The notes beneath the pieces were generated by a model. It had not been told where the DNA came from, did no database searches, and worked only from the letters and a program-made list of their open reading frames with translations. 21,582 nt of DNA, taken from assembly GCA_050946255.1 (NCBI GenBank), contig JBMNUL010000028.1, positions 1-21,582 of the forward strand, given 5' to 3'. The DNA is from JBMNUL01 sp050946255. GTDB lineage: Bacteria; Actinomycetota; Coriobacteriia; Coriobacteriales; CADBOM01. Within the stretch, counting starts at the first letter, position 1, and each line of letters begins with the position of its first letter. The position numbers and the translations under genes were made by a program. Shown here piece by piece: positions 20,920 through 21,582 of this stretch.

Positions 20920-21582
20920 ATGCTCATCTCTCCGAGGGTTGACCAAGTCATGAAAGCCTCCCAGAAGAGCATGAGGCTCGGGATCATGGGAGGAACTTTC
21001 GACCCGATACACTTCGGGCATCTGATCTGCGCCGAGCAGGCGAGGGAGCAGTTCGGGCTCGACTACGTCGTGTTCATGCCAACCGGGAACCCCGCTTTCA
21101 AAGTCGGACGCAAGGTCAGCAGCGCCGAAGACCGCTACAACATGGTAGTGATAGCAACCCGCAAGAATCCGAAGTTCGACGTCAGCCGCATGGAGGTCGA
21201 CCGCGAGGGCGTCACCTACACCTACGATACCCTGCGCGAGTTCAACGAGAAGACCCCGCCCGGCACCGAGATCTACTTCATCACCGGGGCGGACGCTATC
21301 ATCAGCGTTCTCAAGTGGAAGAACGCGCGGGAGATGCTCCAGATGGCCCACTTCATCGCTGCAACGCGGCCTGGCTACGATTATTCCGATGTCAGAGAGG
21401 AGATCGAGTCCGACCCTGAGATGGCGTCGAGAGTCTCGTTCTTCGAGGTACCTGGGCTGGCAATCTCCTCGACGGATCTTCGCCGCAGGGTATCGGAGGG
21501 CAAGTCGATCACCTACCTCACCCCGGTCTCGGTCGCAAAGTACATCAGATCGCACAGGCTATATGTTCCAAGCACAACAGAG
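20920..21582 (+). CDS. nadD: Nicotinate-nucleotide adenylyltransferase (runs off the right edge)
   Basis: 221 codons are visible with no stop before the end of the window. NadD joins nicotinate mononucleotide and ATP to form deamido-NAD. The nucleotidyltransferase signature GIMGGTFDPIHFGH (about residues 21-34) carries the HxGH active-site motif (IHFGH). The C-terminal SSTDLRRRVSEGKSITYLTP (about 193-212) is the family ISSTxIR motif, and FITGADAI is also typical. I start at the ATG at 20920, 8 nt after AGAGAGG. In-frame ATGs at 20950 and 20971 are possible and would remove 10 or 17 residues not conserved in the family. Only the last few residues should be missing. Confidence 0.94.
   Translation, partial: MLISPRVDQVMKASQKSMRLGIMGGTFDPIHFGHLICAEQAREQFGLDYVVFMPTGNPAFKVGRKVSSAEDRYNMVVIATRKNPKFDVSRMEVDREGVTYTYDTLREFNEKTPPGTEIYFITGADAIISVLKWKNAREMLQMAHFIAATRPGYDYSDVREEIESDPEMASRVSFFEVPGLAISSTDLRRRVSEGKSITYLTPVSVAKYIRSHRLYVPSTTE

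Noticed and set aside
20743..21555. 270-codon minus-strand frame opposite nadD
   Set aside because: The plus strand carries the complete NadD GIMGGTFDPIHFGH and SSTDLR motifs. The antisense frame has no recognisable domain.

Overview
This window is a stretch of bacterial chromosome made almost entirely of housekeeping genes. By eye it is moderately GC-rich. The strongest taxonomic hint is the combination of a mreBCD-mrdA-rodA elongasome cluster, a TIGR03960/TIGR03936 radical-SAM pair, and rplU-rpmA-obg-proB-nadD, together with Ser/Thr/Asp-rich protein tails and frequent GTG/TTG starts. I infer an anaerobic Actinomycetota of the class Coriobacteriia, with moderate confidence and without any database search. 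I see no phage, IS element, CRISPR array, toxin-antitoxin pair or rRNA.

Layout. (1) Positions 1-1343, minus strand: a polyphosphate locus, ppx followed downstream by the first 51 codons of ppk1, which runs off the left edge. (2) 1425-1500, plus strand: tRNA-Arg(CCG) with an encoded CCA end, divergent from ppx. (3) 1501-1905: a non-coding stretch with a degenerate ~33-bp tandem repeat and a perfect palindromic operator-like site. It precedes a lone BioB-superfamily radical SAM gene (1906-2913) that probably does not encode biotin synthase itself. (4) 2914-3386: a non-coding stretch with a long imperfect hairpin, a strong 15-bp terminator-like stem and an AT-rich putative promoter framed by an inverted repeat. 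It is followed by a cyclophilin-type prolyl isomerase. (5) 4014-5552: a cytoplasmic TPR / single-TM / extracytoplasmic protein with a Ser/Thr/Asp tail. (6) 5553-5965: a terminator and then a structured, possibly bistable mreB leader. (7) 5966-11980: mreB, mreC, mreD, mrdA (PBP2) and rodA, the rod-shape peptidoglycan synthesis machine. (8) 12079-15722: a DUF697-like membrane protein overlapping a TIGR03960 radical SAM gene, which overlaps a DUF2344 (TIGR03936) gene. (9) 15882-17102: tyrS. (10) 17103-17458: a non-coding stretch with a 39-bp repeat and a clear promoter. (11) 17459-20728: rplU, rpmA, a terminator, then obg and proB (ATGA overlap). (12) 20729-20919: a cluster of small hairpins, then nadD, which runs off the right edge.

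Functional logic. MreB filaments, MreC/MreD, PBP2 transpeptidase and RodA glycosyltransferase form one cytoplasm-to-periplasm complex for lateral wall growth. The TPR protein just upstream has the topology of a wall-linked accessory factor, and its C-terminal tail resembles that of MreC. The ribosomal/GTPase block (rplU, rpmA, obg) couples L21/L27 with the ribosome-assembly GTPase Obg, followed by proline (proB) and NAD (nadD) biosynthesis.

The points most worth checking are the structured non-coding regions (2946-3186, 5809-5890 and 20770-20888), the repeat and palindrome upstream of the radical SAM gene, the three low-complexity C-terminal tails, the extra N-terminal membrane segment of PBP2, and the absence of rng and proA from positions where related genomes often carry them. 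I did not find anything I would call a new defence or mobile system.
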